Shown piece after piece: positions 8,536-18,258 of a DNA stretch of 46,182 bases (positions within the stretch are counted from its first letter, which is position 1; each line of letters begins with the position of its first letter). The notes beneath the pieces were generated by a model. That model was given only the letters and a program-made list of their open reading frames with translations, was not told where the DNA came from and ran no database searches. This DNA is from Hyphomicrobium sp. (GTDB lineage: Bacteria > Pseudomonadota > Alphaproteobacteria > Rhizobiales > Hyphomicrobiaceae), in NCBI GenBank assembly GCA_025351425.1, contig JANXVY010000011.1, positions 1-46,182 on the forward strand. Direction: 5' to 3'. A program made the translations under genes and the position numbers.

Positions 8536-9234
8536 CTACGACTTCGACTTGTAGCTGGCGTAAATCGCTTTACCTGAAACCGGGCGCGAGCGGCTGATGC
8601 ACTCATTGCGGAAATTCGGATTGGCTTTTGCGCATTCGGCGATATCCGTCGTGCCATCCTTGGCGATAGCAAAGCCCTTGCCCTTCACCGCCACTACGAC
8701 GGGCGCCTTTTCAGAGGCCTTTTTATCCGCGGCAGGCTTTACGGGAGCCTTGGGGACGCTGGCGGCGCGGCTCTTTTCGAACTTCGCCAATTCCTTGCCG
8801 GTCAGCGGACGCGAGTGGCTGATGCATTCGTCGCGAAAGGCGGGGGCTGCTTTTACACAATCGGCGATGTTCGTGGTGCCGTCCTTATTAATCTTGAAGC
8901 CTTTGGGAGCGCCTGCCACTTTGGCCGGGGCCGCGGCTTTGGCTTTCACCGCACTTTCAGCGGCAGTTTTGGCAGCCTTGGCCTTGGCAGCGGCGGCAGC
9001 TTCCTTCTTGTCCATCATGGCCTTTTCGATGGCGGCCTGAGCATACAGCTGCTTGCCCGAAACCGGACGAGCGCGGCTGATGCATTCATTGCGGACGCTG
9101 ACGTCAGCCTTGGCGCAATCAGCAATATTGGTAGTACCGTCTGCAGCCATCGGAAACTTGGCGGTTCCGGCAGCTTGAGCCGCGACTGCGCCGAAAAGGC
9201 TCAGGCCAGCGGCGATCATTACGAATTTGGACAT
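8536..9234 (-). CDS. Exported protein with three Cys-pair modules, unknown function
   Basis: A 232-residue protein with a clear signal peptide (MSKFVMIAAGLSLFGAVAAQA) and three copies of a module of about 37 residues, each reading roughly DGTTxIAxC, ten residues, C, then IS(R/H)(S/A)RPxxGK. Each module holds exactly two cysteines, probably a disulfide pair after export. The modules are separated by Ala/Lys-rich linkers of about 35-45 residues, including runs such as AAAAAKAKAAKTAAE. The start is the second Met (9234), because GGAGAAG sits just upstream of it. I cannot assign a named family. It could bind an anionic surface polymer or metal, but that is speculation. It is monocistronic, and its upstream region is AT-rich. 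Confidence 0.75.
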   Translation of the reverse strand: MSKFVMIAAGLSLFGAVAAQAAGTAKFPMAADGTTNIADCAKADVSVRNECISRARPVSGKQLYAQAAIEKAMMDKKEAAAAAKAKAAKTAAESAVKAKAAAPAKVAGAPKGFKINKDGTTNIADCVKAAPAFRDECISHSRPLTGKELAKFEKSRAASVPKAPVKPAADKKASEKAPVVVAVKGKGFAIAKDGTTDIAECAKANPNFRNECISRSRPVSGKAIYASYKSKS

Positions 9235-9543
9235 AGTACGCTTCTCCATACCTTTGAACGCTGCTCGAATGCCGGCGGCAATTCGAAAGCCTATTGCGCC
9301 CGTCTTCAGTTAATCAATGCCGTCAAACACGGGCTGCTCCGACGCACTGAATGCGCGGCATCATGTCGTGGACATGGTTTCAAATTGGATAATAGCCACA
9401 AATAAATTCTATAAATGGAACTTCACACATAGAAACGTCGATTAGGTTTTATTTTTCTCCTAAGGGATTAAAATTTTTACCAGGTCAAGGAGTTACTCCC
9501 GTCGGACAGGCCAACGCCCATCCGCCGGGAATTTCAACAGCTG
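9235..9543. other. AT-rich intergenic region
   Basis: Between greA and the three-module protein, both on the minus strand. It is clearly richer in A+T than its surroundings, with long A/T runs around 9400-9480, and presumably carries the promoter of the three-module gene. Near 9500-9535 an imperfect inverted repeat (CCCGTCGGA against CCCGGCGGA) could end greA transcription, but no T-run follows it. No gene or small ORF with coding character was seen. Confidence 0.5.
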
Positions 9544-10023
9544 TTATTTCCACTCGACTTTGACGACTTCGTAACTGCGGGCTCCCTTGGGGGTCGTCAC
9601 TTCCGCGGTTTCACCCTTGGATTTTCCGATCAACGCCCTCGCGATCGGAGACGAAATCGAAATCTTGCCGTCCTTGACGTTGGCTTCGCTGTCGCCGACG
9701 ATTTTATATTTGACCTTCTCGTCAGTATCTTCATCGACCAGCGTTACTGTCGCGCCGAATTTAACCGTGGTCCCCGACAAGGTCGCGGTATCGATCACCT
9801 CGGCACGCGAGAGTTTGTCCTCCATATCGGCGACGCGTGCTTCGTTCTGACCCTGAGCTTCCTTGGCTGCGTGGTATTCGGCATTTTCGGACAAGTCGCC
9901 ATGAGCGCGCGCTTCCGAAATCGCCGCGATGATCCGCGGACGTTCTTCGCCCTTGAGGCGTTGCAACTCGGCCTCCAAGTGGCGGAAGCCTTCAACGGTC
10001 ATTGGAACACGCTCCATAGACAT
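9544..10023 (-). CDS. greA: Transcription elongation factor GreA
   Basis: The 159-residue protein has the usual GreA length. It has the N-terminal coiled coil with the basic patch and tip motif [14 protein letters not shown], and the C-terminal FKBP-like domain with [18 protein letters not shown]. GreA binds stalled RNA polymerase through the secondary channel and stimulates cleavage of the nascent RNA. The start at 10023 is supported by GGGAG eight bases upstream; a Met two codons in is the alternative. It lies 177 bases downstream of carB on the same strand, a conserved neighbourhood in Alphaproteobacteria. Confidence 0.97.
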   Translation of the reverse strand: MSMERVPMTVEGFRHLEAELQRLKGEERPRIIAAISEARAHGDLSENAEYHAAKEAQGQNEARVADMEDKLSRAEVIDTATLSGTTVKFGATVTLVDEDTDEKVKYKIVGDSEANVKDGKISISSPIARALIGKSKGETAEVTTPKGARSYEVVKVEWK

Positions 10024-10200
10024 TTTAACGTCTCCCTGCCGGTCCAGCGCAACGCTGAAACCAAGTCTAGCTCTTCATGTTTCGGGGATAGGCCCTGCGA
10101 ATTTTGGGGATAAACCCCTCATCCGCCGGGGTTGGCCTGCCGCCAGATCACGTGCTGTCGGGGCCCGACACAGACCAATCGAACGGTCGCCTGAGACAAC

Positions 10201-11673
10201 TCAGGAGGCGCGCTTTGAGTAACTTTGCAACGGGGCCACTTGCACACTCCCTGCCTTTAGGGCCGCGATGGCACGCGTAACGGCCAGCGCGCCGGCCAAA
10301 GTTGTATAATAGGGAATGTGGTTGAGCAAGGCCGTGCGCCGGATGTCCTTGCTATCGGACAAGGCCTTGGCGCCCTCCGTCGTGTTGAAGACGAGCGCAA
10401 CATCGCGATTCTTCATGGCGTCCACGATGTGGGGACGGCCCTCGAGAACCTTGTTGACAACCTCACAGTGAACACCGTTCGCTTCGAGATGCCGCTTGGT
10501 CCCGCGGGTGGCGATGATCTTGAAACCCATCGCAGCCAGGTCTCTCAACGGCGCTATGACACGGTCCTTGTCGCTATCGCGTACGGAGACGAACACAGTA
10601 CCCGACGAGGGCAGCGGAGTGCCCGCGCCGATCTGGCTTTTGCCGAACGCCATGGCAAAATCCCGGTCGAGGCCCATGACCTCACCGGTCGAACGCATTT
10701 CGGGGCCCAGCACGGGATCGACGCCGGGAAAGCGGGCAAACGGGAACACCGCTTCCTTGACGGCGATATGATCGAGCTTCACCGGTCGCAGCTGGAAGCT
10801 TGCCAGCGGCTTGCCAGCCATTACCTGGGCCGCAATTGCTGCGACCGGAAGGCCGATGACCTTCGCCACGAACGGCACCGTGCGGGATGCCCGCGGGTTG
10901 ACTTCGAGAATGTAGACTTCGCCGTTCTTGATGGCGAACTGCACGTTCATCAGGCCGACGACCTTGAGGGCCAGCGCCAGGGCGCGCGTCTGGCGCTCAA
11001 TTTCGGCAATGATTTCGGGGCTCAAAGAGTGAGGCGGAAGCGAGCAGGCACTGTCGCCCGAATGGATACCCGCTTCTTCGATATGCTCCATGATGCCAGC
11101 AATGAACGTGTCCTTGCCATCAGCCAAGCAATCGACGTCCACTTCGACGGCATCGGTCAAATACCGGTCTATCAGCAGAGGGCGCTTGTCGGAGACGATC
11201 AATTCCGAAGGCGAGGACAGCGTCAGCGACAGCCTTGCGATGTAGCGCTCTATGGCTGCGCCATCGTGGAGGATTTCCATGCCGCGGCCACCCAGAACGT
11301 AGGACGGACGGATCACGACGGGATAGCCAATCCGGTCGGCGATGGCGCGCGCTTCACCCGGCGCGCGCGCGATGCCGCTTTCGGGCTGCTTAAGCCCTAA
11401 GCTGTCGATGAGGACGTTGAATCGATCGCGATCTTCAGCAAGGTCAATCGCATCGGGCGACGTACCAAGGATCGGCACGCCGGCGTCCGAAAGCGCCTGA
11501 GCGAGCTTCAACGGCGTCTGGCCGCCGAATTGGACGATGACGCCCAATAGCTTGCCTTTGCTCTGTTCGACCCGGATAATTTCCAGCACGTCTTCGGCGG
11601 TAAGCGGTTCGAAATAGAGGCGGTCGGAGGTATCATAGTCGGTCGAAACGGTTTCCGGGTTGCAGTTGACCAT
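10201..11673 (-). CDS. carB: Carbamoyl-phosphate synthase large subunit, C-terminal fragment
   Basis: This open frame of 490 residues carries the second half of CarB: the start of the second ATP-grasp unit ([19 protein letters not shown]), its ATP-binding core with [10 protein letters not shown] and the metal-binding stretch [11 protein letters not shown], and the C-terminal allosteric MGS-like domain. It is in frame +1 relative to the N-terminal fragment. The true coding continues upstream of this ATG to about 11744, where reinserting one C on the coding strand restores [20 protein letters not shown]. With that base the gene would encode about 1,099 residues, a normal CarB. As it stands this fragment has no natural start. 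Confidence 0.9.
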   Translation of the reverse strand: MVNCNPETVSTDYDTSDRLYFEPLTAEDVLEIIRVEQSKGKLLGVIVQFGGQTPLKLAQALSDAGVPILGTSPDAIDLAEDRDRFNVLIDSLGLKQPESGIARAPGEARAIADRIGYPVVIRPSYVLGGRGMEILHDGAAIERYIARLSLTLSSPSELIVSDKRPLLIDRYLTDAVEVDVDCLADGKDTFIAGIMEHIEEAGIHSGDSACSLPPHSLSPEIIAEIERQTRALALALKVVGLMNVQFAIKNGEVYILEVNPRASRTVPFVAKVIGLPVAAIAAQVMAGKPLASFQLRPVKLDHIAVKEAVFPFARFPGVDPVLGPEMRSTGEVMGLDRDFAMAFGKSQIGAGTPLPSSGTVFVSVRDSDKDRVIAPLRDLAAMGFKIIATRGTKRHLEANGVHCEVVNKVLEGRPHIVDAMKNRDVALVFNTTEGAKALSDSKDIRRTALLNHIPYYTTLAGALAVTRAIAALKAGSVQVAPLQSYSKRAS

Positions 11674-11696
11674 GATGGTTTCATAGCCGGCTTTGG

Positions 11697-13499
11697 TCAG
11701 CGCAAAGCAGGCATGGCAGCAGCAGTAGTCGAACTCGATGCCCTGCCGATGCGGTTGGGGCCACCGCCCAAAATGATGACCTTGGTCTTGTCCGACGCGC
11801 CTGCTTCACAGACGGGAGCGCCCGTCAGGCCGGTCTCGTAGGTCGAATACATGTAGGGCGTGGGAGCAGCGAATTCGGCGGCGCAGGTATCGATGCGCTT
11901 GAAGACGGGCGCGACGTCAAGCGTATGGCGGGCATTGCGGACCTCGGCTTCGGTGAGCCTCGCGAGCTTGGCGAGGCGGGCGTCGGAGAAGCCCATCGCC
12001 TTCAGTTCGCGCAGTTGTCCAGCCGACTTGGGCAGCCCGTGTGCGATGACGCGGGCTTCGGTGTCGACGATTTCCTGAATCCGCGCAAGGAACCAGGGGT
12101 CGATACGGCAGGAGGCATGAACCTGCTCATGGTCGAAGCCAAGCCGCAGGGCTTGCGCGACCTTGAGAAGACGGTCGGGCGTCGGGCGGGCAAGGGCTGC
12201 GCGGATGACGTTCTTGTCGTCGCCCTGGCCCAGGCCCTCGAACGCAATGTCGTCGAGACCGGTCAGACCCGTTTCCATCGAACGGAGCGCCTTTTGCAGG
12301 CTTTCGGCAAACGTGCGGCCGATGGCCATCGCTTCACCTACCGACTTCATAGAGGTGGTCAGGGTTGGATCGGCACCGGGGAATTTTTCGAACGCGAACC
12401 GTGGGATCTTGGTCACAACGTAGTCGATCGTGGGCTCGAAGGCTGCCGGCGTTGCGCCGCCGGTGATGTCGTTTTCGAGTTCGTCCAGCGTATAGCCAAC
12501 CGCAAGTTTGGCCGCGATCTTGGCGATCGGGAAGCCGGTCGCCTTGGAGGCAAGCGCGGACGACCGGGAGACGCGCGGGTTCATCTCTATGACGACGAGG
12601 CGGCCGTCCGCAGGATTGACCGCAAACTGCACGTTCGAGCCGCCGGTTTCGACGCCGATCTCGCGCAGAACCGCTAAGGATGCGTCGCGCATGATCTGGT
12701 ATTCTTTGTCGGTGAGCGTCAACGCCGGAGCGACAGTGATGCTGTCGCCGGTGTGGACGCCCATCGGATCGACGTTTTCGATGGAGCAGACGATGATGCA
12801 GTTGTCAGCCTTATCGCGGACGACCTCCATCTCGTATTCCTTCCAGCCAAGGACGCTTTCTTCGACGAGCACCTGACTGGTTGGGGATGCATCGAGGCCG
12901 CGCTCGATGATCTCGAAAAATTCCTCGCGGTTATAAGCGATGCCGCCTCCCGTACCGCCCATGGTGAAACTTGGGCGCAGAATCGCGGGTAATCCCACAT
13001 GGTCGAGGGCGGCGGCCGCCTCGCCACGGTTGTTCACGATCTTGGACTTTGGCGTTTCGAGGCCGATTTTTTTCATCGCGTCACGAAACAGCAACCGGTC
13101 CTCGGCTTTGTCGATGGCTTCCGCACGCGCGCCGATCATCTCGACGTCGAACGCCTTCAGAATACCCTGCTTCTCAAGCGCCAACGCCGTGTTGAGCGCG
13201 GTCTGGCCGCCCATGGTCGGCAGAAGAACGAGCTTGTCGTCGGGCCGCGCGCGCCGCTCGGCGGCGATGATCTTCGCCACGATCTCCGGCGTGATCGGCT
13301 CGATATAGGTTGCGTCCGCCAATTCGGGGTCTGTCATTATGGTCGCCGGGTTCGAGTTGACCAGAATGATCCGGTACCCCTCCGCCTTCAGCGCCTTACA
13401 GGCCTGCGTTCCGGAATAATCGAACTCGCAAGCCTGGCCGATCACGATCGGCCCAGCCCCGATGATGAGGATGGAAGTAATGTCTGTGCGCTTTGTCAT
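11697..13499 (-). CDS. carB: Carbamoyl-phosphate synthase large subunit, N-terminal fragment
   Basis: A 600-residue fragment beginning [22 protein letters not shown], with the first ATP-grasp unit (carboxyphosphate synthetase: [32 protein letters not shown]) and the oligomerisation domain. CarB uses ammonia from CarA, bicarbonate and two ATP to make carbamoyl phosphate for pyrimidine and arginine synthesis. The sequence runs correctly to GGGPNRIG at about 11745, then leaves the family: the last 17 or so residues are out of frame and hit a stop. The start at 13499 fits CarB; the ORF extends 22 codons further without similarity. carA is not in this window. Confidence 0.92.
   Translation of the reverse strand: MTKRTDITSILIIGAGPIVIGQACEFDYSGTQACKALKAEGYRIILVNSNPATIMTDPELADATYIEPITPEIVAKIIAAERRARPDDKLVLLPTMGGQTALNTALALEKQGILKAFDVEMIGARAEAIDKAEDRLLFRDAMKKIGLETPKSKIVNNRGEAAAALDHVGLPAILRPSFTMGGTGGGIAYNREEFFEIIERGLDASPTSQVLVEESVLGWKEYEMEVVRDKADNCIIVCSIENVDPMGVHTGDSITVAPALTLTDKEYQIMRDASLAVLREIGVETGGSNVQFAVNPADGRLVVIEMNPRVSRSSALASKATGFPIAKIAAKLAVGYTLDELENDITGGATPAAFEPTIDYVVTKIPRFAFEKFPGADPTLTTSMKSVGEAMAIGRTFAESLQKALRSMETGLTGLDDIAFEGLGQGDDKNVIRAALARPTPDRLLKVAQALRLGFDHEQVHASCRIDPWFLARIQEIVDTEARVIAHGLPKSAGQLRELKAMGFSDARLAKLARLTEAEVRNARHTLDVAPVFKRIDTCAAEFAAPTPYMYSTYETGLTGAPVCEAGASDKTKVIILGGGPNRIGRASSSTTAAAMPALR
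11744..11745 (-). other. Frameshift point in carB
   Basis: On the coding strand the text reads ATCGGC-AGGGCATCGAG, whereas the conserved protein needs ATC GGC CAG GGC ATC GAG. A single C is missing at this junction, and everything on both sides matches CarB in its own frame. No other damage is visible in the gene, so a base-calling or assembly error is more likely than a true mutation in a gene needed for prototrophy. Confidence 0.88.
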
Positions 13500-13659
13500 G
13501 GTGCCGCTGTTTAACGGGGGGATGCGGCTTTGGCTAGTGCCGGCAGGCCCCGGATACGCGACCAATCGCGCATATTTTCTGGCACGCTACTGCGGCAACG
13601 CACCCTGCCCCCTGTCGCCGGCAATTTCATTGGCCGAAACGCACTGCGCGACTCCGGCC

Positions 13660-14142
13660 TCAGAGATCGGGGAGGGAGGGGATGATGTAGCGATGAAAAT
13701 TGTGGACGGCCACCTTAGCTTCGCTGCGCGCCCAGCTGCGCACCGAAATGCCGGCCTCGTGCACGGTATCGGGGGAGCCTGACACCAGGGGATGCCACCA
13801 GGCGAGGTCGCGCCCTTCGGCAACGCGGCGATAGCCGCAGCTGACCGGCAACCAGGCGAGCGCCCGGACCTTTTCGGGGTCGATCTGGATGCAATCGGGC
13901 ATCTTGCTGAAACGATTGGAATAATCAGAACAGCGACACTTGCCGACATCAAGCAGCTTGCACGCCAGACGCGTCAGATAGACTTCGTCGGTGTCTTCGT
14001 CCTCAAGCTTCAGCAGGCAGCAGCGCGCGCAGCCGTCGCAGAGGCTTTCCCACTCTGAGGGAGTCATTTCTTCAAGGGTTTTCGTGCGCCAGAACGGAGC
14101 AGTGGCAGGTTCTTTCGGCACGACGTCGGTTAAATCGGACAA
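13660..14142 (-). CDS. YcgN family cysteine-cluster protein (UPF0260)
   Basis: A 160-residue protein of the UPF0260/YcgN family, of unknown activity. The conserved cluster [11 protein letters not shown] near residue 35, followed by RLACKLLD and CRCSDY, supplies the cysteines expected to bind a metal or iron-sulfur centre. Also visible is [22 protein letters not shown], split here as [12 protein letters not shown] and [10 protein letters not shown]. The start is TTG 14142, with a strong AAGGAG six bases upstream. It lies 160 bases upstream of carB on the same strand and is divergent from the penicillin-binding protein gene. Confidence 0.88.
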   Translation of the reverse strand: MSDLTDVVPKEPATAPFWRTKTLEEMTPSEWESLCDGCARCCLLKLEDEDTDEVYLTRLACKLLDVGKCRCSDYSNRFSKMPDCIQIDPEKVRALAWLPVSCGYRRVAEGRDLAWWHPLVSGSPDTVHEAGISVRSWARSEAKVAVHNFHRYIIPSLPDL

Positions 14143-14372
14143 ACTCGCTCCTTAGCTTCGGCCTGTTCGGAAATCCGGCTCCTCGGTTCGCGCCGCCGGA
14201 TCGCTTCGGCCACTTTGGTTGGCGCAAGCTGCGGCGGCAAGTGCCGCCGGATCGCTTTTGCGCTGGCATCGTGATAAATAGCCTTAATTGCGTGTTGGAT
14301 CGATTCCAAGTGGTTCATGACGCGCTTTGCCGAACGCGAATGTGCTGCCGAACGAGAACGAGGCTTCGACTC

Positions 14373-16691
14373 TTGAGCGACTGGTTTTCCAAACAAGGTG
14401 GGCGCGAGAAGCTCATCAACTGGCTCGGCATAGACAGCAAGATCGATAGCACGATCTCGGCTGGGTTTGTGCGCGTCAGTGAAACCTGGAGCGCATGGTC
14501 GAGCTTTTTTGCACGGTTCCGGCTCTACGGCTGGCGGCGCGCGCTCAATGAACTAGCATCCGAGGCCATTACGATCGGCGCAGGCGGATTACTGGTGCTG
14601 TATGCGCTGGCGTTGCCGGCCCTGCTGGAATTCGACGAAGGCAAGTTTCTGACGGGCCGCTACAGCGTCAAGTTTCTCGATCAGGCCGGCAACGAAATAG
14701 GCAAGCGCGGCATCCTGCATAACGACGCTATTCCGCTCGACGATCTGCCGCCGGCCCTGATCAAGGCAACACTTGCAACCGAGGACCGGCACTTCTACGA
14801 GCACTTCGGCGTCGATTTCATCGGCACAGCACGCGCCCTCATGACCAACGTCCAGGCCAACTCGGTCGTCCAGGGCGGCTCTACGCTGACACAGCAGCTC
14901 GCCAAGAACCTGTTTCTGTCGTCCGAGCGCTCGTTCATCCGTAAACTCAAGGAAGTGTTCCTGGCCTTCCTCCTCGAGGCGCGATTCACCAAGCGCCAGA
15001 TCCTGAAGATGTACCTCGATCGCGCCTACATGGGCGGCGGCGCGTTCGGCGTGGAAGCAGCGGCGCAGTTCTATTTCGGCAAATCTGTGCGGGACGTGAC
15101 GCTCGCCGAAGCGGCCATGATGGCTGGGTTGTTCAAGGCACCAACGAAATACGCTCCTCACGTCAATATGCCTGCGGCGCGCGCGCGGACCAACGATGTG
15201 CTCTCCAATCTGGTTGCGGCCGGTTACTATTCGCCTGGGCAAGTGCATCTAGCGCGCCTGCATCCGGCGAAGGTCGTTGAATCACGCGCCTCCTACAGCC
15301 CGGACTGGTACCTCGACTGGGCGTTCGAAGAAATCCAACGGCTCGCCGAGGGCAAAAACCAATTCGTTCTGACCGCACGCACGACGCTTGACGTCTCGAT
15401 GCAGAAAGCAGGCGAGGAAGCGCTGTCCTCGACGCTCCGTCAGATGGGGAAAGCCCAGCACATCAACTCGGGCTCGCTGATCGCGATGGAGACGGACGGG
15501 GCGGTCAAGGCCATCGTCGGTGGCCCCGATTACGGCGAGAGCCAGTTCAACCGCGCGACGCACGCTAAACGGCAGCCGGGGTCCTCCTTCAAGCCCTACG
15601 TCTATGCGACTGCGTTGGAAAATGGGTTCACCTCTCATTCGACGGCCCTCGATAGCCCGCCCAGTTGCGGGAACTGGTCACCCAAGAACTATTCGGGCGG
15701 AACCAGCGGCAGCAGGGTGAGCCTGGGCGATGCGCTGGCGCGGTCGCTCAACACGGTTGCGGTGTATCTGTCGCTCAACGTGGGCCGGCAGAAGGTCGTG
15801 GAAATGACCCGACGGCTCGGCATCAAGGGCATTACGCCGTCGTGCTCGATGGCGCTCGGCGACCACGGCATCACGCCGATGGAACATACCGGCGCCATCG
15901 CCACCTTTGCCAACAATGGCAAGCTCGCCAAACCGTATGCCATCCTCGAGATCTTCACTTCGAAGGGCGACCTGCTTTATTCGCGCGAACGCGATGAGCC
16001 GCCCCCGCCCCAGGTCATCTCGACCAAGGTCGTGGAGCAGATGAACCAGATGATGCAGCTTGTCGTCACTGAAGGTACGGGCAAAGCTGCGGCGCTCGAC
16101 TTCACCCATGTGGTAGGCAAAACTGGAACGAGTTCCAGTTACAAGGACGCCTGGTTCGTGGGCTTCACTGGAAAGTACGTCGCCAGTATCTGGCTCGGCA
16201 ACGATGACAACCGGCCGATGCTCAACGTGACAGGTGGTCATGGACCGGCGCCCGCTTGGCATTCGTTCATGTCGGTCGTTCATACGTCGATGAATATTCC
16301 AACGATACCGGGGCTGCCGCCGCATCCTGTTCAAGTTGCCGAGCAGCAGCGGATTGCTGAGTTGCAGCGCAGCGAGCCCCAGGCTGCCGCAGGACCAGCG
16401 GGAGAGGCCAAGAAAACGGTGAGCTTGATGCCGGACCTCACGCGCGATGCCTTGAAGAAAATCAGCGTTGCGATGCGCAAGGCGGGCGGTCAGGCGGAGC
16501 CGGCTGTGGCACCAGGTGCGGCCACACCGGCTGCTGCAACCGGCAACAACGCTGCGGGTCCGGCCCCTCCGGTGGCCCCCAAACCTACCCCAGCGCAACC
16601 TTCGCCTGCCAAGCCAGCCGGCACACGTCCCGCTGACGTTCCGGGCCGGCGCGCCGAACAGGGCGCTGCCAGCCCTTCGCCCACTCGCTGA
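14373..16691 (+). CDS. Class A penicillin-binding protein (PBP1A family)
   Basis: A bifunctional peptidoglycan glycosyltransferase/transpeptidase anchored in the inner membrane. From the TTG start at 14373 it has 772 residues. It has one membrane helix near residues 65-86, and a glycosyltransferase domain with catalytic Glu137 in EDRHFYEHFGVD and the GGSTLTQQLAKNLFL motif. The transpeptidase domain has SSFK (Ser404), SLN and KTGTSS motifs. The last 80 residues or so are Pro/Ala-rich and probably disordered. The start is uncertain: the frame stays open to GTG 14241, but the extra residues are Cys/Arg-rich and unlike the family, while GAGG precedes TTG 14373. Followed after 12 bases by a DUF1214 gene, likely in the same operon. 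Confidence 0.92.
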   Translation: MSDWFSKQGGREKLINWLGIDSKIDSTISAGFVRVSETWSAWSSFFARFRLYGWRRALNELASEAITIGAGGLLVLYALALPALLEFDEGKFLTGRYSVKFLDQAGNEIGKRGILHNDAIPLDDLPPALIKATLATEDRHFYEHFGVDFIGTARALMTNVQANSVVQGGSTLTQQLAKNLFLSSERSFIRKLKEVFLAFLLEARFTKRQILKMYLDRAYMGGGAFGVEAAAQFYFGKSVRDVTLAEAAMMAGLFKAPTKYAPHVNMPAARARTNDVLSNLVAAGYYSPGQVHLARLHPAKVVESRASYSPDWYLDWAFEEIQRLAEGKNQFVLTARTTLDVSMQKAGEEALSSTLRQMGKAQHINSGSLIAMETDGAVKAIVGGPDYGESQFNRATHAKRQPGSSFKPYVYATALENGFTSHSTALDSPPSCGNWSPKNYSGGTSGSRVSLGDALARSLNTVAVYLSLNVGRQKVVEMTRRLGIKGITPSCSMALGDHGITPMEHTGAIATFANNGKLAKPYAILEIFTSKGDLLYSRERDEPPPPQVISTKVVEQMNQMMQLVVTEGTGKAAALDFTHVVGKTGTSSSYKDAWFVGFTGKYVASIWLGNDDNRPMLNVTGGHGPAPAWHSFMSVVHTSMNIPTIPGLPPHPVQVAEQQRIAELQRSEPQAAAGPAGEAKKTVSLMPDLTRDALKKISVAMRKAGGQAEPAVAPGAATPAAATGNNAAGPAPPVAPKPTPAQPSPAKPAGTRPADVPGRRAEQGAASPSPTR

Positions 16692-16703
16692 CGGGGAACC
16701 TGA

Positions 16704-17327
16704 ATGATCCGTCTCAGCCTGCATAAGTTCAAGCGGCGCCTACTAAGCTTTTCGGCGCGGGTGATCGAGGTCATTGTCGTTGCTGCCATCGTGCTCGCGG
16801 GCGGCCTCGGTTCGAGCTGGTATATGGTCGAAGCTGGATCGCGGCTGACGACCGCGAGTTTCGGGCCGTGGATGACGTGGACGTCGGCCGCACGCCCCGA
16901 TGCCGACCCCTATACCCGGGCCCACTTCGTGAAAGCGGGGACCCTGCCGGTCAGCACGGAAGTGCAGAGGACCTTTGTCGCCCGCACAGATTCCGCTGGA
17001 GACCGGCTGCATTCCTCCTGCGAATATGCCGTCGAGGGGCGAGTACCAAAGGCCGACTGGTGGAGCCTTGCAGTGTTCGACGATCGCGGACGGCTGATCC
17101 CCAATGCGGCCGAGCGCTACGCATTCACGGGTCAAACACTGGCGCTTTCCAAGCCAGGCATGTTTGCGGTCATACTCGCGCGCGAAGCGCGGCCGGGCAA
17201 CTGGTTGCCCACGGGTGGGGCAGGTCGGCTCGCACTGACGTTTAACATTGCCGATATTCGCGGACCCGAAAACGAAGCCACCATCGAACCGGCGCTGCCG
17301 GTCATCCGGAAGATCAAATGCAGATAG
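16704..17327 (+). CDS. DUF1214-type membrane-anchored protein
   Basis: A 207-residue protein with one N-terminal membrane segment (about residues 21-42) and a periplasmic domain resembling DUF1214: WWSLAVFDDRGRLIPN, RYAFTGQTLAL and RPGNWLPTGG are the typical conserved stretches. The function of the family is unknown. The start ATG 16704 has GGGGA upstream. It follows the penicillin-binding protein by 12 bases, and its end overlaps the next gene by 10 bases, so the three are probably one transcript and may act together at the envelope (inference from context). Confidence 0.8.
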   Translation: MIRLSLHKFKRRLLSFSARVIEVIVVAAIVLAGGLGSSWYMVEAGSRLTTASFGPWMTWTSAARPDADPYTRAHFVKAGTLPVSTEVQRTFVARTDSAGDRLHSSCEYAVEGRVPKADWWSLAVFDDRGRLIPNAAERYAFTGQTLALSKPGMFAVILAREARPGNWLPTGGAGRLALTFNIADIRGPENEATIEPALPVIRKIKCR

Positions 17328-17899
17328 CTACGATTGGGCCCTGGGTGCAGACGAGGTTGCGGGTGCTGCTGGTGGCGATTCTGCTCGCTGGCATTCTGCA
17401 CATACTTGCGACACTCGCAGCGCCTCGTCTCGCCGGCAACACGCCGGTGGCGCGACTTGCGCCCATGGCTCCGCTGCATAAATTCCTGGTGCATCCCCCG
17501 CTGGCGCCTCAGAACCAACCGCTCGCCTTCATGGCGCCGGACATGCGGTACGCCATGTGCCGCTATGATACGGCAAAGGGACCCGTTCTGGTCTCGGCGC
17601 GGCTGCCGGGCCGGGGGTGGGCGTTGGCGCTCTACACACCGGAGGGCGACAATTTCTACACCGCGGTCGGCCAAGAGGCGCAATCGACCGACATCACGCT
17701 GCAGCTTGAACCGATCGCCGACCGGTTTTTGGGATTGACGCCCGAAGCGCGCGGAAGGGCTTCAGAGGCGACGGCGTCGCTCAGCCTCACCACCGGCAAA
17801 GGCCTCGTTGTCGTGCGGGGCCCCGATCGGGGACTGGCGTTTGCTGCAGAAACGGAAGCAGCGCTCAAGCGCGCAAACTGTACGTCCAAGCCGTTCTGA
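17318..17899 (+). CDS. DUF1254-like membrane-anchored protein
   Basis: A 193-residue protein with a hydrophobic anchor near residues 14-34 and a periplasmic domain. MRYAMCRYDTAKGPVLVSA and GWALALYTPEGDNFYTAVG resemble the DUF1254 half that, in many bacteria, is fused to DUF1214. Here the two halves are separate, overlapping genes. There are two cysteines, one in AMCRY and one near the C-terminus (ANCTS). No catalytic function can be assigned. It is convergent with a small minus-strand gene 16 bases away. Confidence 0.72.
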   Translation: MQIATIGPWVQTRLRVLLVAILLAGILHILATLAAPRLAGNTPVARLAPMAPLHKFLVHPPLAPQNQPLAFMAPDMRYAMCRYDTAKGPVLVSARLPGRGWALALYTPEGDNFYTAVGQEAQSTDITLQLEPIADRFLGLTPEARGRASEATASLSLTTGKGLVVVRGPDRGLAFAAETEAALKRANCTSKPF

Positions 17900-17915
17900 T
17901 AACGAGCAGCATTGT

Positions 17916-18140
17916 TCAATCTGGCAGGTCGATTGAATCATGTGCACGGGCCCGGCGCTTGCGGCGGCCCTTCGAAGTAGTCTGGTGCACGACCGGCTCG
18001 GCAGCCTCGATCTCGCGTTCGTAGCGGATGCCTGGAAACAAGATCAACTCAGCCGAAAAAGGCGCAGTCGATGCCGGATCGCCGTTTGGTGGTTGCGGGC
18101 CGCGGTTTGCGGCCGGCCGGAATTCTAGGATCGTCGCCAT
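17916..18140 (-). CDS. Small hypothetical protein (MATILEFR type), CtrA-linked
   Basis: A 74-residue protein beginning MATILEFRPAANRGPQPP and containing AELILFPGIRYERE, followed by a Lys/Arg-rich patch (SKGRRKRRARAH). Short proteins with this MATILEFR start and an IxxFPGxRYER motif recur in Rhizobiales; their role is unknown. I start at the internal Met because of this match and because GAGGG lies upstream; 18 further codons are open. It has no signal peptide, so it is probably cytoplasmic. A perfect CtrA binding site lies 103 bases upstream, which suggests control by the cell cycle. Confidence 0.65.
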   Translation of the reverse strand: MATILEFRPAANRGPQPPNGDPASTAPFSAELILFPGIRYEREIEAAEPVVHQTTSKGRRKRRARAHDSIDLPD

Positions 18141-18242
18141 GGTGTTGCCCTCGTGGCAGCAGCCCTGCGCTGCCGTTTTCTGTTGGCTCGACACGCATAC
18201 CGCTTCACAATCTGACCACGTCGCAAGCCTTCCCAGGCAGGC

Positions 18243-18258
18243 GTTAACAGGCGGTTAA
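18243..18258 (-). promoter_or_regulatory. CtrA binding site (TTAA-N7-TTAAC)
   Basis: On the minus strand the bases read TTAACCGCCTGTTAAC, a perfect match to the full CtrA consensus TTAA-N7-TTAAC. It stands in the gap between a DUF1491 gene (ending at 18296) and the start of the small MATILEFR-type gene at 18140, in the orientation of the latter. CtrA is the response regulator that controls cell-cycle genes in Alphaproteobacteria. I looked at the other TTAA sites in the window and found no second full match. Confidence 0.7.

Noticed and set aside
10318-11400. 360-residue ORF opposite carB
   Set aside because: Antisense shadow of carB, low-complexity His/Arg/Gln content.
14130-14396. 88-residue minus-strand ORF between the YcgN gene and the PBP gene
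   Set aside because: Overlaps the YcgN gene start and the PBP start region, Arg-rich, and no ribosome site; the region is a divergent promoter.
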